NCBI GenBank assembly: GCA_943328975.2
Contig: CALQCC020000015.1
Coordinates: 1 to 64,000, forward strand
From: Bordetella parapertussis
Lineage (GTDB): Bacteria > Acidobacteriota > Terriglobia > Bryobacterales > Bryobacteraceae
Direction: 5' to 3'
Length of the DNA: 64,000 nt
A program made the position numbers and the translations under genes. Below the pieces are notes generated by a model. That model saw only the letters and a list, made by a program, of their open reading frames with translations, made no database searches and was not told where the DNA came from. Below are positions 1 to 8,680 of the stretch, one piece after another (the stretch's first letter is position 1; every line of letters starts with the position of its first letter).

Positions 1-1
1 G

Positions 2-736
2 GTCGATAGCGAGCATAACGGCGCGCATCAATGCTTGCGCGGCGGGCGCGACGGCGTCACCAAACTCATCCTAACGGCGTCCGGCGGGCCCTTTCGTGAA
101 ACGCCGCGCGAGCAGCTCGCATCTGTATCTGTAGAGCAAGCTTTAAACCATCCAACCTGGAAAATGGGGCAGAGAATTACGATCGATTCCGCCACCTTGA
201 TGAACAAGGGATTTGAAGTGATCGAGGCCTGCTGGCTGTTCGACTTCCAGCCGAAGGAAGTGGATGTGGTTGTGCACCCGGAATCGAAGGTCCACGCGAT
301 GGTGGAATACGTGGACGGCAGCGTGATCGCTCAAGTGTGCGCGACCGATATGCGGATGCCCATCCAATACGCGATGACTTACCCGGAACGCGCCGCCGCG
401 CCGGTACCGCGCATCAATTGGCGCGAGACTTCGCGCTGGAACTTTTATGCTCCCGATTTTGAAAAGTTTCCGTTGTTGAGCCTAGCCTACCAAGCTCAGG
501 AAGCGGGCGGAGCGGCCACTGCAATCTTGAACGCGGCCGATGAGATCGCCGTGGCGGAGTTTTTGGCCGGCAAGATCCCCTTCCCAGGGATTTGGGAAAC
601 AGTAGCGGAAACGTTGGAACGGATGCCCGTGCGCGAGCCCAGTTCGATCAATGAAGTACTGGAAGTGGATCGTGAAGCGCGGCGCGTGGCAGCCGAAGTG
701 ATTGCCGGTCGAGCCGTAGTGGCGGCACGGACGTAA
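2..736 (+). CDS. dxr: 1-deoxy-D-xylulose 5-phosphate reductoisomerase (5' truncated by window)
   Basis: Dxr rearranges and reduces 1-deoxy-D-xylulose 5-phosphate to 2-C-methyl-D-erythritol 4-phosphate with NADPH, the committed step of the MEP isoprenoid pathway in the cytosol. The reading frame is open from base 2, where it already reads VDSEHN, the conserved substrate-loop motif of the family, so the true start lies upstream of the window and any internal ATG is not the start. Further family motifs follow: HPTWKMG, DSATLMNKG and VHPES, then the C-terminal helical domain. About two thirds of the usual length of roughly 390-400 residues is present. rseP begins 16 bases downstream, the common dxr-rseP order in bacteria, so the two are probably cotranscribed. 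Confidence 0.97.
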   Translation, partial: VDSEHNGAHQCLRGGRDGVTKLILTASGGPFRETPREQLASVSVEQALNHPTWKMGQRITIDSATLMNKGFEVIEACWLFDFQPKEVDVVVHPESKVHAMVEYVDGSVIAQVCATDMRMPIQYAMTYPERAAAPVPRINWRETSRWNFYAPDFEKFPLLSLAYQAQEAGGAATAILNAADEIAVAEFLAGKIPFPGIWETVAETLERMPVREPSSINEVLEVDREARRVAAEVIAGRAVVAART

Positions 737-751
737 AATAAAAGGAACAAC

Positions 752-2089
752 ATGTTAGGCGGCCTGCAAACAATCTGGTGGTTCCTGGTCCTGATCGGCG
801 TGATGATCCTGCTGCACGAGATGGGTCATTACCTGGTGGCGCGGCTCTTCGACGTCCACGTGGAAGCCTTCAGTTTCGGCTTCGGTCCGCGGTTGTTCGG
901 TTTCAAGCGCGGCGAAACCGATTTCAAGTTTTGCGCGTTCCTGCTAGGCGGATACGTGAAGATGGCCGGCGAGCAGCCGGGTGAGATTTCAGATACCAAC
1001 GTGGCGAATATGGATCCGCGTGCGTTTCCGGCGAAACCCCGATGGCAACGGCTGTGCATCATCTTTGCCGGACCGGCGGTGAACTTTGTGCTGGCGATCC
1101 TGATCTTAACCGGCCTGTTCATGTACGAGTATCCGAAGGTCTCCGATCTGCCGAACCCGGTGATCGCGACCGTAACAGCGGGCGGGGCGGCGGCGAAGGC
1201 CGGCGTGCTGGAAGGCGATCGAGTTGTAAATTTCGATGGGCTGGAAGGCCCCAACTGGGAAGCGATCCGGCGCAAGGAACTGGTGGGCGTGGGACGTATC
1301 ATCCCCGTCACGGTGCTTCGCAACGGGCAACGCGTTCAGATGAACATTACGCCGACGGTGAGCGATACGCAAGGTGGCGGCTCATCCGGGTGGAATGCGC
1401 AAATCGATGTCCAGGTGGCTGGACCCTGCTGCGGTGTGGATGCGATCGAAAAGGCGGGGCTCAAGAGCGGCGATACGTTCGTCAGTATGAACGGCCAGCC
1501 GATTCGCAGTGCCGCGAAGTTAATTGAAGTGGTGGAGAAGTCCGCAGGCGCTCCGATTCAAGTTGTGTACTTGCGCAACGGCGAACAGCATGAGACCTCA
1601 GTCACGCCGGCCTGGACAAAAGAAGACGGCACGGGCCGTTGGCGCATCGGCGCAGCGCTGCAATCACCGGTCGAATTGGTGAAGCTTCCGTTCCGCGAGG
1701 CTGCTGCCGAATCCTGGCGGCAGAACCAACAGAACGCCATGATGATTTATCGCTTCCTGCAGAGCATCGTGGAACAGCGGATGTCAGCGAGGTCCATTGA
1801 CGGTCCGATCGGTATTGCGGTGCAATCCGGTAAAGCGGCCAAAGAGGGAGCAGTATCCTTCCTCGGTCTGATGGCTGCCGTGAGTCTGAACCTGGCGGTG
1901 GTGAATTTGCTGCCGATTCCGCTGCTAGATGGCGGCGGCATCCTGATGCTGCTGATCGAAATGTTGATGCAGCGCGATCTCAGCATGCGGGTCAAAGAGG
2001 GCATTGTGAAGGTAGGCTTCGCATTCCTCATGATGGTGATTGTCTTTGTGATCTACAACGACATCTCCAAGATCCTGCCGGGCGGCTGA
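752..2089 (+). CDS. rseP: RIP zinc metalloprotease RseP (site-2 protease)
   Basis: This is an intramembrane site-2 protease that in related bacteria cleaves anti-sigma factors and signal peptides inside the inner membrane. The zinc motif HEMGH lies in the first transmembrane segment (H22, E23, H26), and the LDG motif (PIPLLDGGG, about residue 390) supplies the third metal ligand near the C-terminus. Two PDZ-like regions fill about residues 130-300, and hydrophobic segments flank them. The 445-residue length fits the family. An AAGGA ribosome site lies 7 bases before the ATG. It follows dxr directly. Whether it acts on the anti-sigma factor encoded at 22396-23214 cannot be told from sequence. 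Confidence 0.96.
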   Translation: MLGGLQTIWWFLVLIGVMILLHEMGHYLVARLFDVHVEAFSFGFGPRLFGFKRGETDFKFCAFLLGGYVKMAGEQPGEISDTNVANMDPRAFPAKPRWQRLCIIFAGPAVNFVLAILILTGLFMYEYPKVSDLPNPVIATVTAGGAAAKAGVLEGDRVVNFDGLEGPNWEAIRRKELVGVGRIIPVTVLRNGQRVQMNITPTVSDTQGGGSSGWNAQIDVQVAGPCCGVDAIEKAGLKSGDTFVSMNGQPIRSAAKLIEVVEKSAGAPIQVVYLRNGEQHETSVTPAWTKEDGTGRWRIGAALQSPVELVKLPFREAAAESWRQNQQNAMMIYRFLQSIVEQRMSARSIDGPIGIAVQSGKAAKEGAVSFLGLMAAVSLNLAVVNLLPIPLLDGGGILMLLIEMLMQRDLSMRVKEGIVKVGFAFLMMVIVFVIYNDISKILPGG

Positions 2090-2135
2090 CGCCTGTAACG
2101 CGTTTTGGATTTGAGATTCGGCTACAATCTCTTCC

Positions 2136-3026
2136 ATGACCCGTCTGTTCTCCACACTTCTTCTGCTCGCCTCCAGCGTGTTCGCGCAGAGTTCTGGCGC
2201 GGATTTCGCGCAGCATCTGGCCAACGAATACCGCATGGTTCCGAACGTCACCTATCTCACGATGGGCGGCGTCGATATCAAGCTGGATGTGTACCAGAAG
2301 CGCAACGTGACCACTCCGCAGCCGACGCTGGTTTACATGCATGGCGGATTCTGGGTGGCGGGGAACAAAGAGGCTGCGATTCTGGCGCTGGCTCCGTGGC
2401 TGGAGATGGGCTGGAATGTGGTCAACGTGGAGTATCGATTGGGCGCAGTCGCTCTGGCTCCCGCGGCGCTCGAAGACTCGCTGTGCGCGCTGCGATTCAT
2501 CGCGGCTCCGGCGCAATTGATGGCGTATAATATTGATCCGGCGAAGATCGTTGTTACTGGCGAATCGGCGGGCGGGCATTTGGCGCTTTCGCTCGGAATG
2601 ATTCCGGACAGCGCGAAGCTGGACCTGGAATGCGCTGCCACCACGCCGCTTCCGAAAGTAGCTGCGGTGATCGACTGGTACGGGATCTATGACGTGGGCG
2701 ATGTGATCGATGGACCGAACTTTCGCGCGGCGGCCGCTCGCTGGTTCGGTAGCTTGCCGAATCGCATGGAGATCGCCAAGCGCGTTTCGCCCATGACCTA
2801 CGTGCGCGCAGGCTTGCCTCCCATCATGATCATCCACGGCGATGCGGACCCCACCGTGCCGTATCCGCAGGCGGTGAAGCTGAAGGCGGACCTGGATCGG
2901 CTGAAGGTGCCGAACCAACTTGTTACGATCCCCGGCGGCGGGCACGGCAACTTCACGCCGGAGCAGCGGACTATGATCTATCGCAATATCCGGGAGTTCC
3001 TGGCGAAGAACGGACTGACGAAGTAG
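2136..3026 (+). CDS. exported alpha/beta-hydrolase (esterase/lipase, BD-FAE/HSL-like)
   Basis: This is a 296-residue serine hydrolase with an N-terminal signal peptide (residues 1-18, ending VFAQ). The oxyanion-hole motif HGG is at residues 69-71, the nucleophile elbow GESAGG places the catalytic serine at about residue 144, and the DADPTVP and GGGHGNF stretches near the C-terminus supply the likely acid and histidine. The arrangement is that of HSL/BD-FAE-type carboxylesterases; the substrate cannot be predicted. There is no Shine-Dalgarno sequence. A TACAAT box at 2123-2128 ends only 7 bases before the ATG, which suggests its own promoter and a leaderless transcript. It lies between rseP and rpsA without evident functional linkage. 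Confidence 0.85.
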   Translation: MTRLFSTLLLLASSVFAQSSGADFAQHLANEYRMVPNVTYLTMGGVDIKLDVYQKRNVTTPQPTLVYMHGGFWVAGNKEAAILALAPWLEMGWNVVNVEYRLGAVALAPAALEDSLCALRFIAAPAQLMAYNIDPAKIVVTGESAGGHLALSLGMIPDSAKLDLECAATTPLPKVAAVIDWYGIYDVGDVIDGPNFRAAAARWFGSLPNRMEIAKRVSPMTYVRAGLPPIMIIHGDADPTVPYPQAVKLKADLDRLKVPNQLVTIPGGGHGNFTPEQRTMIYRNIREFLAKNGLTK

Positions 3027-3112
3027 CGCGGCGCTGAACCGGCCTCTCGGAAGAGACCTGGAAGTGTGACACAATAACAGAGACCTGATTTTTACTCACC
3101 GGTTCTCTCGCA

Positions 3113-4801
3113 ATGACCCACGCTGATTTCCCCGATACGCCCGAGACGTCCCTAGTGGACCCTTCTTTGGAAGGTGCCGCAGATTCCTCGTTTGGCGACA
3201 TACTCTCTGAATTCGACAAAGCCCACCACACCCAGGGCGGGACGATGGAAGGCACTGTTGTCTCGGTAACCCCGGACGCGGTGTTCGTCGACATCGGCCG
3301 CAAGATGGATGGTGTCCTGCCTCCGGACCCGCGGCTGAAGCCCGGTACGAAGGTGGTGGTCTCCATCCGTGGGCGCGACGAGGATGGCACCATCCTGCTT
3401 TCCACGCTCAAGGTGGAAGTGCCCAAGGATTGGTCGGGCCTCGAGGCGGCGTTTGCCAACAAGAGCACCATCTCCGGCATCGTCACCGAAGCGGTGAAGG
3501 GTGGCTTGCGTGTCGATGTAGGCATGCGTGCGTTCATGCCGGCTTCGCGCAGCGGCGTACGCGACATGGCGGACCTGCCGAAACTGGTGGGGCAGACTAT
3601 CGAATGCCGCATCACCAAGCTCGACAAAGAAGCCGAAGACTTGGTTGTTGACCGGCGCGTCATTCTGGAAGAAGTTGAGAAGCAAGCCAAGCAGCAGGCC
3701 TTTGAAGGTCTGCAAGAAGGCGCGGTAATGCGCGGGACGATTCGTTCGCTCACCGATTTCGGCGCGTTCGTCGACCTGGGTGGCATTGACGGATTGCTGC
3801 ATATCTCCGACATGACGTATTCGCGCGGCGCCAAGCCGGCGGACATCGTCAAGGTCGGCGATCAGATGGACGTCAAGATCCTGAAGATCAGCCGCGAGAA
3901 GCGTAAGATCTCGCTGGGCATCAAGCAACTGCAGCCCGATCCGTGGGCGGCTGTGGCGGAGAAGTATCAAGTAGGTCAGCGCATCAAGGGCAAGGTCGCT
4001 CGCGTGGCCGATTTTGGCGCGTTCGTAGAACTGGAGCCGGGTCTGGAAGGCTTGATCCACGTTTCTGAGATGTCCTGGACCAAGCGCAACGTGCGCGCGG
4101 TGGACGTCGTGAAGGAAGGCGAACTGGTGGATGCCGTTGTCCTGGGCGTGAACGTCGCGGACAAACGCATCGCGTTGGGCCTGAAGCAGGCGTTGGGCGA
4201 TCCGTGGGAAGAGGCTGTCTCGAAGTACCCGTTGGGTGCGACGGCAGAAGCTCCGATTACGAGCTTGGCGCAGTTTGGCGCGTTCGTCGATCTGGGTGGC
4301 GGCATCGAAGGCATGATTCACATTGGCGACATCACCAATGAGAAGCGCTTGAATCATCCGAACGAGATGCTGAAGATGGGCCAGGTGGTGAAGGCCGTGG
4401 TGACGGAAGTCGACAAGGCTCGCCGTCGCATGCGCCTCAGCATGAAGGCTCTGGAACCGACCTCGGTGGACGAGTTCCTGGCTGAGAACAAGGTCGGGGA
4501 TGTGGTTACCGGTCGTGTCGTCGACGTGTCGGGCAAGCGCATGAAGGTCGAATTGGGCGAAGGCGTCATGGCGTTCGCGGCGATGCCGGAATCGAAGAAG
4601 GAAGCGGCTGCGGCGAACAATTCGCCGAAGGTTGATCTTTCCTCAATGACGGCGATGCTATCGAGCAAGTGGAAGTCGGGCGGCGGTGGCAGCAGTGCCA
4701 GCGAACCGGAAGGCATCCACGCCGGTCAGGTGCGCAGCTTCAAGATTTCCGCGATCGATCTGGAGAAAAAGAAGATCGACGTGGAGTTGCAGGGCGCGTA
4801 G
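3113..4801 (+). CDS. rpsA: 30S ribosomal protein S1
   Basis: Ribosomal protein S1 helps load mRNA onto the 30S subunit. The 562-residue product contains six S1/OB-fold repeats beginning at roughly residues 43, 115, 200, 287, 373 and 460, with typical strings such as TDFGAFVDLGGIDGLLHISD and ADFGAFVELEPGLEGLIHVSE. The sixth repeat is interrupted by a low-complexity insert rich in Ala, Ser and Gly (about residues 490-530). An acidic leader of about 40 residues precedes the first repeat. No good Shine-Dalgarno sequence precedes the ATG, as is common for rpsA. A strong intrinsic terminator follows at 4826-4858, so the gene is probably the end of its transcript. Confidence 0.95.
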   Translation: MTHADFPDTPETSLVDPSLEGAADSSFGDILSEFDKAHHTQGGTMEGTVVSVTPDAVFVDIGRKMDGVLPPDPRLKPGTKVVVSIRGRDEDGTILLSTLKVEVPKDWSGLEAAFANKSTISGIVTEAVKGGLRVDVGMRAFMPASRSGVRDMADLPKLVGQTIECRITKLDKEAEDLVVDRRVILEEVEKQAKQQAFEGLQEGAVMRGTIRSLTDFGAFVDLGGIDGLLHISDMTYSRGAKPADIVKVGDQMDVKILKISREKRKISLGIKQLQPDPWAAVAEKYQVGQRIKGKVARVADFGAFVELEPGLEGLIHVSEMSWTKRNVRAVDVVKEGELVDAVVLGVNVADKRIALGLKQALGDPWEEAVSKYPLGATAEAPITSLAQFGAFVDLGGGIEGMIHIGDITNEKRLNHPNEMLKMGQVVKAVVTEVDKARRRMRLSMKALEPTSVDEFLAENKVGDVVTGRVVDVSGKRMKVELGEGVMAFAAMPESKKEAAAANNSPKVDLSSMTAMLSSKWKSGGGGSSASEPEGIHAGQVRSFKISAIDLEKKKIDVELQGA

Positions 4802-4825
4802 AAAACAAGTCAGTTTCAAAAACGG

Positions 4826-4858
4826 GCGGCGGGCAGAAATGCTCGCCGCTTTTGTTTT
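4826..4858 (+). terminator. intrinsic terminator after rpsA
   Basis: A 10-bp stem (4826-4835 with 4840-4849, one G-U pair) with a GAAA tetraloop is followed by TTTTGTTTT. It sits 24 bases after the rpsA stop and separates it from the convergent CpaE-like gene. Confidence 0.88.
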
Positions 4859-4880
4859 GCGCGGGACCCCTGATTAGGGG

Positions 4881-6104
4881 CTACTTCTTCGACTTGGAGA
4901 AGAAGTAGCCCAGCAGGCCGCTGAGGCCGCCACCGCCGGCGGATTTCTTGGGCTTGTCGCTCGGTCCGTTGATGCGTTCCGCCAGTTGGGCGACTCCCTT
5001 GCCGAAAGGGGTGGAGGATGGCACGGGCTTGCCCTCCATCAGAGCTGCCTGCACGGCTTCGTAGTCGCTCGGGATGGTCTCGAAGACCTCGGTGTGGAGA
5101 GCGGTGCCGATGACGTCGCGATTGAGGCCCACGTCGCGCTGGTAGCGATTGACCACCAGGCGGGTTTTCCATTTACCGATCTTGTTGGTTTCCAGGTATG
5201 AGAGCGCACGCTGGGCGGATTGCAGGGCCGGCAGTTCGTTAGTGGTGACCAGCAGGAGATCGGTAGCGGCGCGGGCTTGGCTGAGATTCCACTCTCCGTA
5301 AACGCTGCCGGTATCGATGATCACAACATCGTAGGCATGGCGGGCGTAGTCGATGATCGGCGATGCGTCCACAAATTGCGGGATGCCTGTCACAGCGAGA
5401 TCAGGGGCCAACAGTACGTCGATTCCGTTCGAGGTGGCGACGGTGGTCTTCCATAGATCGGGATCCAGTTCGTTGCCGCGCTGCAAGACGTCCATGAAGC
5501 TGAACGACGACTTGAGCTTCAGTAGGAAAGACATGGTGCCGGCCAGGGGATCGAGGTCGGCCAACAGAATCCGCTTGGCGCCCATGCGTTTCCATTGGAA
5601 AGCCAGGTTGCAGGCCAAAGTGGTGGCTCCGCAGGCTCCTTTGGCGGGCATGACGACGATAATCTTGGCCTGCGCTTGGGCGGCGGCGCTTTCTGCGACG
5701 GGCTGCAAGCGGGCTACTTTCCCCAGGGCCGCTTCCATCTGCTCTGAAGTTACCGGTCGCAGGAGGAAGTCTGAAGCTCCGGCGCGCAAGCACTTCAGAA
5801 TGGAATCGGGATCGTTGGCGGCTAATACGGCCAGAACTTGGACTCCGCTGATGCGGGTTAGTTCGGGAAGCAACGCCAGAGCCTGCTCCGGGCTGGACGC
5901 GACATCCAGGAAGATGAGCTGGGATGGGGACGCTCCAAGCTGCTGGGGAATAGTTCGGGGCGCGGGATAAGAGCCCAGTTGGCTGAGTGGAACAGCAGTA
6001 AGATGCTGAATTAGAATCGGTTCCAGCTCTGTTACAAGGTGGCGGTCCGGACTGATTAGAACAGCCCGCCGGGGCGAGGTAACGGCGGGGTCATGTCGCT
6101 GCAT
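4881..6104 (-). CDS. CpaE/MinD-like P-loop ATPase with receiver-like N-terminus
   Basis: This 407-residue protein resembles CpaE/TadZ pilus-assembly ATPases. The N-terminal 140 residues form a receiver-like fold (LIFLDVASS, then SDFLLRP in the position of the conserved lysine loop). From about residue 145 comes a ParA/MinD-type domain with a deviant Walker A motif (KGACGATT), a LLADLDP switch and VVIIDTGS. The C-terminus is a Gly- and Lys-rich tail. In the family these proteins localise type IV/Tad pili to the cell pole. No other tad/cpa genes are in the window, so the role here is inferred from homology only. It is transcribed divergently from the LuxR-type regulator at 6276, sharing a 171-base intergenic region. 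Confidence 0.8.
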   Translation of the reverse strand: MQRHDPAVTSPRRAVLISPDRHLVTELEPILIQHLTAVPLSQLGSYPAPRTIPQQLGASPSQLIFLDVASSPEQALALLPELTRISGVQVLAVLAANDPDSILKCLRAGASDFLLRPVTSEQMEAALGKVARLQPVAESAAAQAQAKIIVVMPAKGACGATTLACNLAFQWKRMGAKRILLADLDPLAGTMSFLLKLKSSFSFMDVLQRGNELDPDLWKTTVATSNGIDVLLAPDLAVTGIPQFVDASPIIDYARHAYDVVIIDTGSVYGEWNLSQARAATDLLLVTTNELPALQSAQRALSYLETNKIGKWKTRLVVNRYQRDVGLNRDVIGTALHTEVFETIPSDYEAVQAALMEGKPVPSSTPFGKGVAQLAERINGPSDKPKKSAGGGGLSGLLGYFFSKSKK

Positions 6105-6197
6105 GGTGTCGTCCGGGACAAATCTGAGAAAGTTTCAAAGAAGTTATTCGACTAATCCAGATCATATCATGAGAGTCCTCCGGGCTTCACCGTACTA

Positions 6198-6267
6198 AGG
6201 CTTCATAGGCACGAAAAATCGGCTAAGGGGGAGGTATCTCTCACCGATAAGGAACTAGCGACAGCCT
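6198..6267 (+). promoter_or_regulatory. structured 5' leader before the LuxR-type regulator (candidate regulatory RNA)
   Basis: Three nested pairings can be drawn by eye: AGGCT (6198-6202) with AGCCT (6263-6267), ATCGG (6218-6222) with CCGAT (6244-6248), and GGGAG (6229-6233) with CTCTC (6238-6242, one wobble) closing a GTAT loop. The last outer pair ends 8 bases before the ATG at 6276. It does not match the cyclic-di-GMP riboswitch consensus closely enough to be named. Confidence 0.4.
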
Positions 6268-6275
6268 AAACCAAC

Positions 6276-6977
6276 ATGACGACACCAATTGGAATCAACC
6301 AAATCCGTAACCTGGGCATCGTGCCTTCAGAGGACGCGCCCCGGACCATCTCGATCTGCGACACGCAGCCGGTGACCGCCGAGGGGGTGCGAACGCTGTT
6401 GGCCGGGGCGGAGGACTTGAAATTCGACAAGGCCTGGGAGTCTCCTCAGCAGGCATCCCAACGGATGAACGAACAGGCTCCGGATGTTTTGATCCTGGAT
6501 AAAGGGTTCGGCATGCAGGCGGTTCTGGACTGGTTGGGAGAATGGAAGTCTAGTCCGGGGTATTCGGCCAAGGTGGGGATCGTGGTTTGGGGCGTATCGG
6601 TGACCGAGGCGGAGGCGCTTCGCTTCTTGCAGGCGGGTGCGCGGGGAATCCTGCGTAAGACTGCGGGGGTGGTAGCGGTGCTTTCGTGTCTGCGGGCGGT
6701 TGCCGCCGGGCGCAGCTGGATGGAGGATTGTGTATTTCGCGAGAACGGTCGCGCGGACCGCTATCCGCGTAGCGAATTGACCGCGCGAGAGCAGCAGGTT
6801 CTGGAACTGGTGGAGCAGGGTTACAAGAACAAAGAAATTGCCTCGGACCTGGGTATCCGGCCTGGCACGGTCAAGATCCATCTGAAACACATCTTCGAAA
6901 AAACCGGAGTGCGTGGGCGTTACGGCTTGGCCTTGAGCGGACTGCGCGATCGGGGCTTGGTATCCTTGCCGGTCTAA
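6276..6977 (+). CDS. LuxR/FixJ-family response regulator
   Basis: This 233-residue regulator has a receiver domain at about residues 25-150 and a NarL/LuxR helix-turn-helix from about 165 (SELTAREQQVLELVEQG, then NKEIASDLGI and GTVKIHLKHIF). The likely phosphoacceptor is D75 in LILDKGF, and a lysine occurs in the GILRKTAG loop. The acidic pocket at the first strand is reduced to ICDTQP, so phosphorylation is plausible but not certain. No sensor kinase is adjacent. The gene has no clear Shine-Dalgarno sequence and a structured leader, and is divergent from the CpaE-like gene, which it may control; that link is inference. Confidence 0.88.
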   Translation: MTTPIGINQIRNLGIVPSEDAPRTISICDTQPVTAEGVRTLLAGAEDLKFDKAWESPQQASQRMNEQAPDVLILDKGFGMQAVLDWLGEWKSSPGYSAKVGIVVWGVSVTEAEALRFLQAGARGILRKTAGVVAVLSCLRAVAAGRSWMEDCVFRENGRADRYPRSELTAREQQVLELVEQGYKNKEIASDLGIRPGTVKIHLKHIFEKTGVRGRYGLALSGLRDRGLVSLPV

Positions 6978-7015
6978 CGAACCGGCAGTTCGCGCGGTGA
7001 TATAGTGATGTTGAC

Positions 7016-8680
7016 GTGCGAACAATCATACTTGCAATTACGCTGGTGTCCAGTTGCGCCTTCGCTCAAAGCCCTCTGATCAAAGTCCTGTCAGAGGAAC
7101 TCGACCGCAACTTCACGTATCTGAAACAGAATGGACAGCCTGCGCCCTATTTCATGGGCTACGAGGTTGCCGAAAACGATACGGACGTGATTATCGCGAG
7201 CGAGGGCTCCATTGATCAACAGGATCATAGCCACTCCCGCTATCTGGATGTCACCATTCGGATGGGTACGCCGACCTTCGACAACTATCATGTGACGCAG
7301 GGTCAACGGGCGCGTTTCACTTCCGCGACTCCGATCGCGCTGAGCGACGATCCAGATTCGATCCGGCGCACGGTGTGGCTGGCTACGGATCGCGTGTATC
7401 GCTCGGGCTCGCAGCGGCTGATTCGTCTGCAGGCGGATGAGAAATTGCGCACCGCGGCGCTCGATTCCTCGGACGATTTTTCCAAAGAAGAAGCCCAGGT
7501 ATACGCCAACGATCCTCCGCAGATCAAGTTCGATGCGGCGGCGTGGGCGACGCGGCTGAAGCGCCTTTCGGCCGCATTTGCCCAGTTTCCTGGAGCATTG
7601 AACTCCAGCGTGCAACTGGAAAGCCGGGAACTGACGCAGACGCTGGTCACCACTGAAGGTACGCGTTTGCTGCATGGCCGGCCCTTCGCGCGATTAATTA
7701 TTTTCGCGCGCGGCAAGGCCGCCGATGGAATGGATCTGCAAACCATGGAGAGCTTCGAATCCGACGATGCCTCCAAGCTGCCTTCTGACGCGGAGATTTT
7801 GGCCGCTGTTCGCAAGGCAGGTGCCAATCTGACAGGCTTGCTCAATGCGCCGTTGTCCGATCCATATGTAGGTCCCGCGATTCTCTCTGGCCGCGCTTCA
7901 GGCGTGCTGTTCCATGAAATTTTCGGGCACCGCATTGAAGGCCATCGCCAGAAGGATGAGGCTGAAGGCCAGACCTTCACCAAGGCGATCAACACCGCGG
8001 TGCTGCCTCCATTCCTAAGCGTGATCTTCGACCCGACGCGCAAAACTTATGGGGATGTCACGCTGAATGGCTATTTCCAATATGACGACGAAGGTGTCCG
8101 CGCGAGGAAAGTAACGGTTGTCGAAAGCGGCATCCTGAAAACGTTCCTGATGTCGCGTTCGCCTGTGGACGGCTTTCCCGCCTCCAACGGACACGGTCGC
8201 CGGTCGCCCGGCAACGAAGTGGTCTCGCGGCAATCGAACCTGATTGTGGAATCGAGCAAAGCAGTCAGCGATGCCGAACTGCGCCGCTTGTTGATCGAAG
8301 ACGTGAAGCGCCAGAACAAGCCTTACGGTCTGTTCTTCGACCAGGTGACGGGAGGCTACACCACCACCGGTCGCCAAGGATTGCAGGCGTTCACCGTGAT
8401 TCCACTGGTGGTCTTCCGCGTTTACGCCGATGGCCGCCCAGACGAAATGATCCGAGGGGTGGACATCGTGGGTACGCCGCTGGCTAGCTTCAGCAAGATC
8501 ACGGCCACCTCTGATAAGAGCGAGGTGTTCAACGGCATCTGCGGAGCGGAATCGGGCAACGTGCCGGTCTCCGCGATTTCGCCGGCCCTGCTGGTCTCTG
8601 AAATTGAAGTGCAACGCAAGGAGCGCTCGCAGGACCGGCCTCCGTACCTTTCTCGTCCGACCGAAGGGGCGGGCCAATGA
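7016..8680 (+). CDS. exported TldD-like metallopeptidase
   Basis: This is a 554-residue TldD/PmbA-family protein with an N-terminal signal peptide (residues 1-17, cut near CAFAQ). The zinc motif HEIFGH is at residues 300-305, followed by H310, and GICGAESGNVPVSAISPALL near the C-terminus supplies the conserved cysteine region. In E. coli, TldD with TldE forms a cytosolic protease that processes microcins and antitoxins; export of the pair here would be a departure from that model. The start is GTG at 7016, in frame with the signal peptide; a TATAGT box at 7001-7006 ends 9 bases upstream and there is no Shine-Dalgarno sequence. Its stop overlaps the next gene by ATGA. Confidence 0.87.
   Translation: MRTIILAITLVSSCAFAQSPLIKVLSEELDRNFTYLKQNGQPAPYFMGYEVAENDTDVIIASEGSIDQQDHSHSRYLDVTIRMGTPTFDNYHVTQGQRARFTSATPIALSDDPDSIRRTVWLATDRVYRSGSQRLIRLQADEKLRTAALDSSDDFSKEEAQVYANDPPQIKFDAAAWATRLKRLSAAFAQFPGALNSSVQLESRELTQTLVTTEGTRLLHGRPFARLIIFARGKAADGMDLQTMESFESDDASKLPSDAEILAAVRKAGANLTGLLNAPLSDPYVGPAILSGRASGVLFHEIFGHRIEGHRQKDEAEGQTFTKAINTAVLPPFLSVIFDPTRKTYGDVTLNGYFQYDDEGVRARKVTVVESGILKTFLMSRSPVDGFPASNGHGRRSPGNEVVSRQSNLIVESSKAVSDAELRRLLIEDVKRQNKPYGLFFDQVTGGYTTTGRQGLQAFTVIPLVVFRVYADGRPDEMIRGVDIVGTPLASFSKITATSDKSEVFNGICGAESGNVPVSAISPALLVSEIEVQRKERSQDRPPYLSRPTEGAGQ

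Noticed and set aside
3152-4357. A 401-codon minus-strand frame opposite rpsA
   Set aside because: It arises from the repeated S1 domains and high GC; no family features, and the plus-strand gene is certain.
6105-6275. A cyclic-di-GMP (GEMM) riboswitch before the LuxR gene
   Set aside because: A GCCTAAACC end and CACG stretch look suggestive, but the two-hairpin GEMM layout and its conserved GGGCAAACC and GACGCAAAGCC strings are absent. Kept only as a generic structured leader.
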